Assembly (NCBI GenBank): GCA_037126765.1
Contig: JBBCBC010000030.1
Location: forward strand, 2,514,478-2,578,477
DNA from: Stenogyne calaminthoides
Lineage: Eukaryota > Streptophyta > Magnoliopsida > Lamiales > Lamiaceae
Direction: 5' to 3'
Length of the DNA stretch: 64,000 nt
Under the pieces are notes generated by a model. It had not been told where the DNA came from, did not search any database, and saw only the letters and a list, made by a program, of their open reading frames with translations. Numbering within the stretch: position 1 is the stretch's first letter; every line of letters starts with the position of its first letter. This document shows, in pieces, positions 31,631 through 42,740 of the stretch. The position numbers and the translations under genes were made by a program.

Positions 31631-32305
31631 TTTTTTTTTTTACAGAAAAGTAAAAGTGTATTACTTAAGAAATTGTAGGCTCACGCCTTACATCGTTGAC
31701 CACAAGGCCAAAGCAACAAGCAGGGATTTCACTATACCACAATCTTTCAAAATTAACGAAAAGACCAAAATTAGATAAAGTGTGAGCTACCTTGTTAGCA
31801 TTCCTTCCTACAAAATTATAGCTCACACTGCCCAAGGAAGAACCTAAATTCACAATGTCCTGCACAATCACCATAGTATAAGTTTCCACTTCAATCTCTC
31901 CCTTGATAGCCAAAATGAGGTTCCTGGAGTCAGATTCCAAGATAATGTTGCTAGCACCACTATCACACAACTGTTGCATGCCAAAACGGAGTGCCAAGGC
32001 CTCAACGAGAGTACTGTTACTTGCATCTGCCATACATCGCCTCACACCCGCAAAAGCCACCTCCCCACTACCATTCCGAACCACAAAACCGAGACCAACA
32101 GATTTATCCTTGAAAACCGCCGCATCCGAATTAAGCTTGAGAAAACTCGGGGGCGGCCGCTGCCATTGAGCATCTGACACAGCCTTCGAGCGACCCCGTT
32201 TTCGAATGCTCACCTTAGCACTACATTCTGTCGCAAGACGAATAGCCCGATCCAAGATTTGGGAAGGGTCCGGCTGCTGCTGATCGAACTGAAGGCTGTT
32301 ACGAG
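31631..32305 (-). pseudogene. LINE-type RNase H (RVT_3) fragment with poly-A tail
   Basis: The minus-strand frame (about 32305 to 31665) contains LKLNSDAAV, GLGFVVRNGSGEV, LVEALALRFGM and NIILESDSRNLI, the RNase H fold typical of the 3' end of plant L1-type retrotransposons. The last catalytic region reads AHTLSNF. On the plus strand the element ends in an 11-T run (31631-31641), that is, a poly-A tail on the element strand. It is strongly 5'-truncated and inserted in the first-exon-like sequence of copy B. A target duplication was not found. Confidence 0.75.
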
Positions 32306-33222
32306 CAGTACTTATAATACTTGGAAATTAATAGAATGTGTTATTAAGAAACTATCATTGTAATTAAAATGTTATAGTATATAGGCAACTACCGCTGTAA
32401 TACATGTATAAGTATAGATATATAAGACGGCATCTTTTTCTTGACTTTGTGTAGAGGAAATTAATTAATTAATATTAGTGCGTATTAAACAACACCGTAG
32501 AAATTGCTAAGATCTTAATATCATCAAAAATAAAAATAAAAAATCAAATTAGTTTATTTCCTTAGTTATAAAGTGGAATATACTGACCAACATATAGTGA
32601 ACCAGTAGGTAGTATGTAAAACAAAGTCCAGGGGCCAGTAATGAACTGCAGGCCCAAGCTAGCCTTCAGCCCAGTACAATTCAAAATATATTTGTATTAT
32701 CCCGGCCAAAAATTTACTCTTCTTTTTTAATTTTAATTGTAAAAATAAAGGTCAACAAATAATTATACCCCACAATCCTAATCAGCTAGCAGCCAAAACT
32801 AATGACCAAAAAACATTTTCTCCTCAAGATATTACAGTTTCCCGCTTCCTCCTTTTTCTTTTGTTTTTTAGTATCCACCAAAGATTAAAGTATTGATCAC
32901 TACAAGATCAAATTTCTTGGAATTTTGGATTTGTATCTTGAAAATCTTCATCCCAATATTTAAATACGATCTATCTAACTTATAATCTAAAATTAAAATA
33001 TTATTTTCTACTTATTTGCAAATATTATGTATCTTGTATTTGAATTCTTTAAAGAAAAAAAATGAGTGAGAGAGGACCTCCTAGGTGTAAGATTTATGTA
33101 TGCATTAGGGTGGGGGAGAATTGACTTTTTAACTTGTGGGATAAAAATGAAATTGCGCAATTATATACCTGGGGGAATCAGGAATTTTGCTCCCTCCCTG
33201 AAGGATAATAAGATAATGATCA
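32306..33222. other. AT-rich intergenic stretch, nothing identified
   Basis: No supportable gene, RNA or clear repeat. Confidence 0.5.
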
Positions 33223-33345
33223 TTTGTATGAGACGGTCTCACGGTGAGACGGAGTATAATTTGAGTATTGTCGCTTTAAAACATTGAGAGTGTGAAAGTT
33301 GATTTGTGCTAAGTTTTACCCAATCTCATGTATGATATCATCTTA
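33223..33345 (-). repeat. dispersed repeat with GAGACGGTCTCA palindrome, copy 3
   Basis: ATGAGACGGTCTCACGGTGA, then GACGGAGTATAATTTG and later TTGTGCTAAG. In reverse this matches the block order of the copies at 7345 and 20365, but it is more diverged. Confidence 0.65.
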
Positions 33346-33514
33346 TATGAGTTTTTATCTAAAAAAAATTATATATGAAAAGAAGGCACACTGTGAAATT
33401 AGTCAAAGAGTGAGTCTCTTGTGCACCAAGTGCACCGTACACTCAAGCACAGGATGACCCGTTTAAAAAATGGGTCGCGCTCAATAGAGTAATTACTTAT
33501 AGTATCGCTTCTTT

Positions 33515-34180
33515 TAAATAGTTGGATGTTGGCCTAGTGGCCAGGGGTGTAAGTGAGTCGAGCCAGCTCACGAGCTACTCGTGCTCGACTCGTAAAAAGA
33601 TCGAAATCGACTCGATAATAATCGAGTCGAGTCGAGTTCGAGTTACTCGAGTAGCTATCGAGTTCGAGTTCGAACTCATAAATACTCAGCTCGAGAGGCT
33701 CGCAAGCCTAATCGAGCTTGCACTATAATTACTATTATGCCATTAATTTTACTAAATGTATATATATTTATATTTTATTAATATATTTTATATTTAATTT
33801 TATAAAATTATATAGGTAATCGAGTCGAGCTCGAGCCGAGTTCGAGTATATCAATTTTTTGTCATTAATTTTACTAAATATATATATTTATATTTTAATA
33901 ATATATTTTATATTTAATTTTATAAAATTATATAGGTAATCGAGTCGAGCTCGAGCCGAGTTCGAGTATATCGAGTTTCTTCTCGAGTCGAGCTCGAGCT
34001 TAAAAAATAGGCTCGACCGAGTTCGAGTCGAGTTTTGAGCTTCGAGTATTTTAATCGAGTCGAGCTCAAGTTCAGCACTACTCGACTCGACTCAGCTCGT
34101 TTACACCCCTACTAGTGGCTGAGCTTACCTCTTTTCGTGTAATGCACTTGGGTTCGAATCCCATGGTTTTTTTTTTATTA
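33515..34180 (+). mobile_element. tRNA-derived SINE, split by a hAT element
   Basis: TGGCCTAGTGG (33530-33540) fits a pol III A box, and GGTTCGAATCC (34151-34161) fits a B box. Removing 33542-34111 and one copy of the 8-bp duplication brings them about 40 bp apart, as in tRNA-derived SINEs. A T run follows the B box. Confidence 0.65.
33542..34111. mobile_element. non-autonomous hAT element rich in TCGAG repeats
   Basis: Ends CAGGGGTGTAAG and, reversed, TAGGGGTGTAAACG are hAT-like. A perfect 8-bp duplication CTAGTGGC flanks the element (33534-33541, 34112-34119). The interior is built of GAGTCGAGCTCGAG-type repeats and a tandem duplication of about 118 bp (near 33735-33970). No transposase. 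Confidence 0.88.
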
Positions 34181-34496
34181 GGTCATTGTTCAAACATGGA
34201 CAGGTGCACGTTCTTATAGGAATATTAATTTTTTGGTGATCATAAGTTGCACTTATTTCTTGTAGTGAGTTGCATGTTTTAGATATTGATAGTTGCACGT
34301 TTTTATAGGAATATTTATTTTTTGGTGATTCATAAACAAAACAACTTGCTTTCTTGCCATAGGTTGGTTCAAACTCTGCAGATTTGGTAGAACCAAAAGT
34401 CCTTAAATCATCAAAATCGACCTTCATTTCATTTTCATCACTAAGCACCTCATCATCAAAAACTTCAGTACTAACATTCTTTTGGTCAACATGCAA
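34125..34496 (-). CDS. unidentified ORF inside the Pack-MULE
   Basis: A 123-codon frame begins MHVDQKNVSTEVFDDEVLSD, then an acidic region and Tyr/Lys-rich middle (YGKKASCFVYESPKNKYSYK). Its last ~20 codons come from the SINE, so the natural end is lost. Composition is coding-like, but I do not recognise the family. It may be a captured gene fragment. Confidence 0.3.
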   Translation of the reverse strand: MHVDQKNVSTEVFDDEVLSDENEMKVDFDDLRTFGSTKSAEFEPTYGKKASCFVYESPKNKYSYKNVQLSISKTCNSLQEISATYDHQKINIPIRTCTCPCLNNDLIKKKPWDSNPSALHEKR

Positions 34497-34670
34497 CTAT
34501 GTATAATAGAAGCATGCAACTACTTATAATAGAAGCGTTCAACTACTTATAACATAAGTGTGCAACTAACATAAGCGCACAACTAACAAAAGTGTGCAAC
34601 TAACAGAAGCGTGTAACTACTTATGACAGAAGCGTGCAACTACTTATAACATAAGTGTGCGGCTACCTAT
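34495..34670 (+). repeat. minisatellite, ~23-bp units
   Basis: About seven degenerate copies of a unit like GTGCAACTACTTATAACAGA then AGC, some shortened to GTGCAACTAACATAAGC. Confidence 0.75.
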
Positions 34671-35008
34671 AACCAAAACAAAGTCCTAGAAATCACTCCA
34701 ATCACAGAAAACAAAGTCCTAAGCAGTATTGTATACCACTAATACCAATCTACATTGAATAGCAATAACAAATTTGTTCAAATAAATTTCTGGCACACAC
34801 TTTGAAGACTTATTCAGAGCAATTTTGAAAGAATTTTTATAATTGGAAAAAAGAATACATCCCTTGGCACACAGTTTTGAACAAATCTAAGCTTGATTCC
34901 CAATTCCTTTTACATGTGCAAGCAACAAAAAGAACATAGACGTAGGAAGAACAAAAAGAAAGAAATTTTGGCAAAACATAAATCAATATCAAAAGATTAA
35001 ATTAATTA

Positions 35009-35175
35009 AGGCGAGGGAGGCAGAGACGGCGTCGATAGCTCCAAGAAGGTCAGGCGGCGGCCGGTGGCGCCGTCGATGAAGGCGATCTTGCCGTGGTGGG
35101 GGCGGCATGAGGTGAAATGGTGAATGTTGCGGCCTAGTTGGAAGGGAGAGCTAGGGATTGAGTTGGGTTTACTAT
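35009..35175 (-). pseudogene. 4-coumarate-CoA-ligase-like gene fragment captured in the Pack-MULE
   Basis: The minus strand reads FQLGRNIHHFTSCRPHHGKI then AFIDGATGRRLTFLEL, and in another frame IDAVSASLA. This is the N-terminal start of 4CL-like adenylate-forming enzymes (KIAFIDAATGR..LTF.EL is a known style of that family). A small deletion after FLEL shifts the frame. It is GC-rich compared with its surroundings, as expected for a captured exon piece. Only about 55 residues remain, so it has no activity. Confidence 0.65.
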
Positions 35176-35297
35176 AGAAGGTGGAAAAGGAAATTATAAA
35201 TGACCCGAATGTAATAAGTTGGATAGGGTCGGGGCGAGTGCACGGATCCTAAATCCGTGCACCAGTTGCATATGAGACCTTGCCTTAGTCAAAAACT

Positions 35298-35300
<3 letters not shown>

Positions 35301-35335
<35 letters not shown>
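35301..35335 (+). repeat. (TA)n microsatellite, left border of the pararetroviral insert
   Basis: About 16 TA units directly abutting GATACCATATTAACATAAGG, the left end of the viral sequence. Confidence 0.95.
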
Positions 35336-35338
<3 letters not shown>

Positions 35339-36095
35339 ACCATATTAACATAAGGATCGTGCAAAGATCTATATCAATAGTATCCTGTGGATCTTTTACA
35401 AACACGGATAGGAAATTACTGAGAAATTCCATAGTCCATGAGTTAACCTGAAAAAAGTTTTTACACCCAAAAACGTCTGCGCCTATTCATCGGCAAAAAG
35501 GGCTAGCCCACATGGTTAACTCATGAATATCACTGGAAAGCTCAAACCTATCGTTTAAACCAACTCTACCTTTGATATATCAAATTACAGATCAATATAG
35601 GAATATAATTCCAAATGCACATGATAGTAGAGTATAGTTAAGTCAGGTCATGATTCAATACAAGTAATTTAGCCGACCATTGAGGCGGCAATCATCAGAA
35701 ATAAAAATTTAAAATACAGAATTTAAATAACAATATACCTTTAAAAAAGCCACAATCAAAAACCAGTTTATGAACAATAATATTACAAGGTTACAAGGTT
35801 GCACACAAGAGAGGGATTTAGAGAGAGAAAGAGGGGGCGAGTCTAAACTCGAGCGTGCCTCTGAAAAGAAAATACAAGTCTATTTATAGATGAAAAGCCG
35901 GACATCAAACCCCAAATTTCAAAATAAAAAATAAATAGTGCAAAAAAAACAAAGCCACAAAAAGAAAAAAAAAATTGAATAGTAATTACTATTCATGAAG
36001 CAAAGATTTTGTCTGCCGATGCAAGAATTGATTTAAATTTGATTTTGTTCGATACAAAGAGCTACATTTTCTTTGAAATGTGCTAAATCAAAGTC
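35336..36095 (-). promoter_or_regulatory. viral leader and promoter region, left arm
   Basis: Minus-strand TATA-like CTATAAATAG (35880-35889), with the leader towards the (TA)n border. Mirror of 44380-45130. No coding sequence. Confidence 0.6.
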
Positions 36096-36099
36096 TTCT

Positions 36100-37725
36100 C
36101 TAAATCGCCATTAGTGAAGCTTGTTTCTTCAGAAGAATTAGAGTCTTCTTAAATCCTTTTAAGGAATGAGGATAATGTCTTCCTTCATCAATATCATTCC
36201 TGTATCTCATTTTTTCCAAAGACAGAATACATATTTCAAGAATCTTAATTTTCTTCTTCAGAACTTTGAGATAATTTTTATCTCGGATTTCATTATTATT
36301 TTCATCAAAAATAACATGAAAAGGGACCTTCAAGATATTAGAAACTGACATTAGTTTGGAGCTATTTAGATATAATCTCCAATCTTCCATTAACACTTTC
36401 TTTCTTTAAGTTTCTCTTTAAGAGATTTTCTCAAAAGATCAAAACTTTCGTGAAGAGAAAAGTCTTGATAGTCTTCATTTGGGGTCCGAGCATCTTGTAA
36501 TTGTAACCAAGAAAATCATAGAGACATCTGATTTTGAATCAGAAAAATCAATATCATTGAATAAATCTTTCTTGATATGATCCATATAAAGATCCATAAT
36601 TTTTTCCTTGGGAAATAAACCAACATATTTCTTAGAATATTCAGAAAATGAAGAAAGACTATTTGAAGTCTTTTCACCAGAAGACTTTTTATATTCTTCT
36701 ATTTTAGATTTAATCCTATTGATATTTTCCTGCAAATGTGACTCATGGGAGCCAGGAGTAATAACATTTAAGTTATTCCAAAATCTCGTAGTATGGATCC
36801 TCCATAAACTTGGTATACCATCTTCAGTATAACTGAATTCTGGTCTCCATTTCCAGACCCATGGGATTTCGGAATCAACAAAAAAAATAAAAATAGTTTT
36901 ACTACTTGTATTATGAGTTTTTAATGAAGAAAAATTAATAGAATATTCTTCCAATAGAGATTTAATCTCTTCAGGCAAAATATATGTCATAGTACCAAAA
37001 TTTCCCCACCAGGAGAAAAGCCAATTAGGAATTTGATTCCTACTGATATTATCACAAATTTTTATCAGTCAAGTGTGAGAATGTTTAGCATTCTGATAAA
37101 ATAAAGTTTTATAAAAACTTTGTAGATAATCCCAATAATTGTATTGGTAAATTGTTTTAGCGACTTCATTAGTCATGCTTCTCTCAGCAAAAGGAGAAGT
37201 ACCCCATTCTTGGATGGAGATGATTTTTTTAATGATAAATTTAGAGTAATTTATCGCTTTAATCTTAGGAGGAAAATGTTGAATATCAACACTTCCAAGG
37301 CTAATGAGGATATTCTCATAAAATCCTCTAGTCTTATAAGTTTCCATATTCCAACTATTAGCTGGAAAATACTTATCCATAAGAATCCATGGGGACTCTT
37401 TGAATTTTTCATCATCATCTTCGATGACAAGAATCAATTCTCTCTTAGGAGAATCAAAGAATTTATATTCTTTCTGAGCGACTGAAGAATATGACTCCTC
37501 ATCATCAGGTTTTGAAAGATTGTCCTGAACTTGAATATTCCTGCTCCGTTGTTTGGGAAATTCTTGAAATTCCTTGTCAAAATTTTCTCCTTTTGAAGAA
37601 GAACCAATACAAAAAATGCTCTGATTGTAAAGGGATTTCTTCCCTTGTTGTAAAATAGGAGATCCTCTGCCTCCCCTTCCTCTATAAGAGGAATAACTTC
37701 TTCCAGACTGGCTCATAACTGTCAC
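36100..37725 (-). pseudogene. pararetroviral 3' ORF (left arm), broken
   Basis: Three frame pieces (37725-37069, 36990-36475, 36396-36100) make up one decayed ORF downstream of the polymerase. It opens with an Arg/Gly-rich segment (SYRGRGGRG) and is Lys/Ser/Glu-rich later. Its place matches the inclusion-body/transactivator ORF of caulimovirids, but no diagnostic motif was recognised. It overlaps the 3' end of the polymerase ORF by about 44 nt. The same ORF is present, more broken, in the right arm. Confidence 0.55.
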
Positions 37726-39115
37726 GAGTTAAAAAATCTGGGAGATGATTATCTTTCTCTTGCTTATAAACAATATCAAAATCAAAATAAGCAAGAGGAG
37801 ATTGACATCGGGTAAACATTTGTTTAGAAACATTATGTTCAAAATCTTTGAAGAGCATAAAAGTAGTAGCTCTGCAATCAATTTTAATAGTAAATTTCTG
37901 ATTATATAAATCATCCTGAAATTTAAGGACACATTTGACAATAGCAAGAATTTCTTTAGCTGTAGCAGAATAATTTTTCTGACTATTATTCCATTTACCG
38001 GAATAAAATCTAATGATATAATCATTTTTATTATCAGGATTAATTTGTTTTAAAATACCTCCATACCCCAAATCTGAGGCATCAGTTTCAACAATTTTTT
38101 CCCAAGAGGGATTAGCTAGCATAAGACAAGGAATATTTTTAACCTTTTCTTTTATCCTGATAACAACCTTAGTATGATCATCATTCCAAGGAGAATGATT
38201 CTTTTTAAGTCTATCATATAAGATAGTGGAATCTTCAGCAAGATTCTTAATATAAGAAGACACATAACTAATGCTTCCTAAGAATATCTGTAACTGAGTT
38301 TTACTAGTTATAACACCAGAGAATTTATTACCAAATTCAATACTTCTTTGAATTGGAATAATATTACCTTTATCAATAATATGATCAAGAAATTTTACTT
38401 TAGTCTGGAATAAAACCATTTTAGGTTTTGAAATAACTAAACCATTTTTAATGACTAAGTTTTTAAACATATCAAGATGTTTAAAATGTATTTCAATAGC
38501 TTTAGAAAATACAAGGATGTCATCAATATAGACAATAATAAAATCACTATAAGGATTAAAAATATCATTCATAATTTGTTGAAATTCTGAAGGAGCATTT
38601 TTAAGACCAAAAGGCATAACAGTCCATTCATAATGATCAAGTGGAACATTAAAGGCAGTTTTATACCTATCAGGTTGATTAATCTAAATTTGCCAAAAAC
38701 CTGATTTTAAATCAAATTTAGAGAAAATAAGAGCATTGACTAATCTGTCAAGATGATCTTTTTTATTAGGAATAGGATGTCTAGTCCATTTTAAAACCTT
38801 ATTGAGAGGTTTATAATTAATAACCAATCGAGGAACTCCGCGTTCCTGCTCAGAATGTTTATTAACATAGAAAGCAGTACAAGACCAAGGAGACTTAGAA
38901 GGATCTATAAGCTTCTTCTGTAATAAGGAAGATATTTCCTTTTTACATAACTCTAAGTATTCAGAGTTCATTTGACAAGGTCTAGACTTAGTCGGAATTT
39001 TATTTTCTTTAAAATCTTCTTCATAAGGAAGAGAAACTATATGTTTCTTTCTGTCCCAAAAAGCATTGGAAAAATCATTACAAATTTCAATAGAATTTTT
39101 TTTGATATGATCCAT
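37682..39115 (-). pseudogene. pararetroviral reverse transcriptase-RNase H (left arm)
   Basis: The frame is open from 39115 to 37682 except for one in-frame TAG at 38686-38684. Visible parts are the fingers region, the YIDD catalytic box near 38520-38535, FLGSI further on and an RNase H start (ETDASDLGYGG). The first codons (39115-39100) lie at the palindrome junction and have no counterpart in the right arm. The protease that should precede it is absent on this side. It cannot make a full polymerase. Confidence 0.88.
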
Positions 39116-40500
39116 GTCTACTTATTATTATAAGAGACCCACTCCTATGGATGTTCTTAATGAAGAACGGAAAAACTTTTTCAATAATTCTCATTCTGGA
39201 AAAGGTATTTATGAATGGAATATTGATGGTGGAAGTGATAATCATATTTTCACTCAATGTCATCGCATGTTTATGTATAGTTCTGCTTGTCAAACTTGTG
39301 GTAATAGTGATATTAGTACTGCACAAGCTATTACTGTTGGTTTTATTGGTCAACTTAAAGGTTGGTGGGATAATTATTTGACTCCCCAAAATAGAATGTA
39401 AATTTTTAATTCTATTAAAATTGAAAATGGTGAGACTAAAATCAATGCGGTTTACTCTTTGATTCTTACTATTTTGGATCATTTTACTGGTCAATATACC
39501 AATAAATATGAAAATACCGTAACTCTTTCTTTTTAAATATGAAGTGTAAAACTCTTTTACCGATTTCGGATGGTACAAAGATACTTTTTTTTGTCTCAGA
39601 TTTATGAGATTCCCGATTGTAATCGGGATATTTGGAAGAATAAATTTGTAGATGGTCTTCCTAATCTATTCTTTGAAAAGAGTTAAGAAAACTCTTAGAA
39701 AGGATTCTGATTCAATCCATTATGGGTCTTATACTTTTGGTCAAATCATTAATGTTTGTGTCCAGGAATGATTAAATCTTTGTAATGAACTCAAATTAAA
39801 AAATCAAATTAAAAAGGATAAACTTATGGAAAGAAAAAAATTAGGTCAATTTTGTGATCAATTTGGATTAGATAATCCTAATTCTAAAAATAAAAATAAC
39901 TTGACTAAAAATAATAAGAGAGATTATAAAAGTAAATCTACTTATAAAAAAGAAAAAACATAATTCCTCAAAAAAAAAAAAAAAAAAGATCATGAAAATG
40001 ATAAAAGTAAAAGAAAATCTTTTAAAAAAAGAAGATATGATACAATTATTTGTAAAAAATGTAATAGGTCTGGTCATTATGCTAATCAGTGCTATGTAAA
40101 AGACAAGATTAAAAATCTTGATATTGATGAAGAGTTAAAAGAAACTCTTTTTAAAATTGTTATGAGTCCTAATATTGATACGTAATCGAAAAAGTCTTAT
40201 AATGACGTTTCTTCCATTGAATCATCTTAGGATGATGATAATTTCATTAAAACCGGATAAAGAAAAGTGCAATGAATGTGTACTTGGAAAACCTTGTCTT
40301 AATTGTATCAAGAATATCGATAATACTAATAATATTGATAATGAGTTTTATAAACTCATGAGTCAATTTCAAGATATGAATATTAGTGTCTTAACTAATA
40401 ATAATATTTTAGAATTTCTTAAACATATAAAAAGATTCTAGTTTAAGAGATAAAATCATTAAACAATTTCATGATTCTTCTAAGAATGAAGACAATGATA
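39114..40500 (+). pseudogene. pararetroviral coat-protein region, broken
   Basis: The open piece 39114-39401 has a caulimovirid coat-protein flavour (GFIGQLKGWWDNYLT) and stops at 39399. Later frames are interrupted repeatedly. A CCHC zinc knuckle of the form CX2CX4HX4C lies at 40051-40092, and a second Cys cluster (CNECVLGKPCLNC) near 40270. This region occurs once only, in the centre of the palindrome. Confidence 0.75.
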
Positions 40501-41361
40501 AAACTAGTCTTTCTAAAAAGATTGATGGTAATTATTATAATATGGGTGAATTAGAAAGACTTCTTCGCCTAAAAAATATAAAAAATAATCCAGTGACTAT
40601 AAATGATTTAGTTCATGAGATTAATAATCTCAAAACTGATGTGAAGATTCTTCAAAAAGCAGAATACGATATTTCATTCATCTTTCTTTTATTGAGAAAG
40701 GTAAAGAAAAAATTGAGGATAGTGAAACTAACTATAAAGCTCTTTCACAATACTTTGAAATTGATGACAATGTTAATATTGAGAAAATTATTTATCTACC
40801 ATTAATATGATTATATCACAGAAATGGTATACTAAGATTTCTCTTCTTATAAATAATTCTTATAAGAAAGATTTTATTGCTATGATTGATAGTGGTGCTG
40901 ATTTAAGTGTCATACATTTATGAATAATTCCTACTAAGTTTTTTGAAAAAACTACTCATTTACTTTCTCATGCATGTGGAGGATCTTTAAAGATTAATTG
41001 TAAGCTTAAAAATGCTTATGTTTGTGTAGATGGTTGTTGTATTTCTAACGACTTTCTTATTGCTGAAGACATCACTAGTCAAATGATTATTGGTCTTCCT
41101 TTTCTATTTAAAATATATTCTCTTACCTTTGTTGGTGAAAAATGTATTACAGGTACTTATAATGGTAAATCTATTACTTTCAAGTTTATCACTAAACCTA
41201 TTCATAAGGTTCTTAATTTGATTAAAGATCAAATTAATAATAAAAATTGTCAAATTAATTTTCTTAAATATGAGCTTAATTCTATTACTATAAGTGATAG
41301 ATTAAATAATCCTAAACTACAGGATAAAATCAAATTTTTAATAAATAAATTTTCTATTTAA
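40501..41361 (+). pseudogene. pararetroviral aspartic protease region, broken
   Basis: A coding-like stretch 40542-40805 is followed by a frame with the retropepsin-type motif DSGAD near 40888. A stop codon falls about 12 codons later, and the frame resumes as 41083-41361. It leads into the reverse transcriptase. Confidence 0.7.
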
Positions 41362-42740
41362 ATTTGTAATGATTTTTTCAATGCTTTTTGGGACAGAAAG
41401 AAACATATAGTTCTCTTCCTTATGAAGAAGATTTTAAAGAAAATAAAATTCCGACTAAGTCTAGACCTTGTCAAATGAACTCTGAATACTTAGAGTTATG
41501 TAAAAGGAAATATCTTCTTATTACGTAAAGTTTATAGCTCCTTCTAAATCTCCTTGATCTTATCTTTGTTTTTCTATGTTAATAAACATTACGGCGAGGA
41601 GAAATTGGAGTTCCTCGATTGGTTATTAATTATAAACCTCTCAATAAGGTTTTAAAATGGATTAGACATACTATTCCTAATAAAAAAGATCTTCTTGACA
41701 GATTAGTCAATGCTCTTATTTTCTCTAAATTTGATATAAAATCAGGTTTTTGGCAAATTCAGATTAATCAACCCGATAGGTATAAAACCGCTTTTTAATG
41801 TTCCATTTTGTCATTATGAATGGATTGTTATGCCTTTTTGGTCTTAAAATGCTCCTTCGTAATTTCAACAAATTATGAATGATATTTTTAATCCTTATAG
41901 TGATTTTATTATTGTCTATATTGATGACATCCTTGTATTTTCTAAAGCTATTGAAATACATTTTAAACATCTTGATATGTTTAAAAACTTAGTCATTAAA
42001 AATGGTTTAGTTATTTCAAAACCTAAAATGGTTTTATTCCAGACTAAAGTAAAATTTCTTGGTCATATTATTGATAAAGGTAATATTATTCCAATTCAAA
42101 GAAGTATTGAATTTGGTAATAAATTCCCTGATGTTATAACTGATAAAACTCAGTTACAGAGATTCTTAGGAAGCCTTAATTATGTGTCTTCTTATATTAA
42201 GAATCTTGCTGAAGATTACGCTATCTTATATGATAGACTTAAAAAGAATCTTTCTCCTTGGAATGATGATCATACTAAGGTTGTTATCAGGATAAAAGAA
42301 AATGTTAAAAATATTCCTTGTCTTATTCTAGCTAATCCCTCTTGGGAAAAAAATGTTGAAACTGATGCCTCAAATTTGGGGTATGAAGGTATTTTAAAAC
42401 AAATTAATCCTGATAATAAAAAGGATTATATCATTTGATTTTATTCCGGTAAATGGAATATTAGTCAGAAAAATTATTCTGCTAAAGCTAAAGAAATTCT
42501 TGTTATTGTCAAATGTGTCCTTAAATTTCAGGATGATTTATATAATCAAAAATTTACTATTAAAACTGATTGCAGGGCTGCTACTTTTATGCTCTTCAAA
42601 GATTTTGAATATAATGTTTCTAAACAAATGTTTGCCCGATGGCAATCTCATCTTGCTTATTTTGATTTTGATATTGTTTATAAGCAAGGGAAAGATAATC
42701 ATCTCCCAGATTTTTTAACTTGTGAATTTATTTCTTCATG
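41362..42740 (+). pseudogene. pararetroviral reverse transcriptase-RNase H (right arm)
   Basis: Counterpart of 37682-39100. It is more damaged: several frame breaks fall between 41400 and 41875. The palm with YIDD near 41918 is in the open piece 41875-42438, and the RNase H part continues after a stop at 42436. The two arms differ by scattered substitutions and indels, so both decayed after they separated. Confidence 0.88.

Larger units (their letters stand above)
29268..31642 (+). repeat. segmental duplication, copy B
   Basis: Direct repeat of 23153-25079 plus 26383-26520, about 6.1 kb downstream. It is broken at 30959-31342 by organelle-derived DNA (absent from copy A, where ATTCATTA joins directly to ATGTG) and ends in a poly-T run where a LINE tail begins. 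Confidence 0.88.
33408..35284. mobile_element. probable Pack-MULE with 9-bp TSD
   Basis: TTAGTCAAA occurs exactly at 33399-33407 and 35285-35293. Immediately inside, the ends are related inverted repeats (left ...GTCTCTTGTGCACCAAGTGC; right, reversed, ...GTCTCATATGCAACTGGTGC; about 19 of 30 positions match). A 9-bp target duplication is typical of Mutator-like elements. The 1877-bp element contains no transposase. It holds a SINE split by a hAT element, an unidentified minus-strand ORF, a minisatellite and a 4CL-like gene fragment. Confidence 0.72.

Noticed and set aside
37144..37485. Plus-strand ORF across the left viral arm, and its mirror at 43098-43322 (minus)
   Set aside because: Antisense shadows of the pararetroviral 3' ORF; they follow the arms symmetrically.
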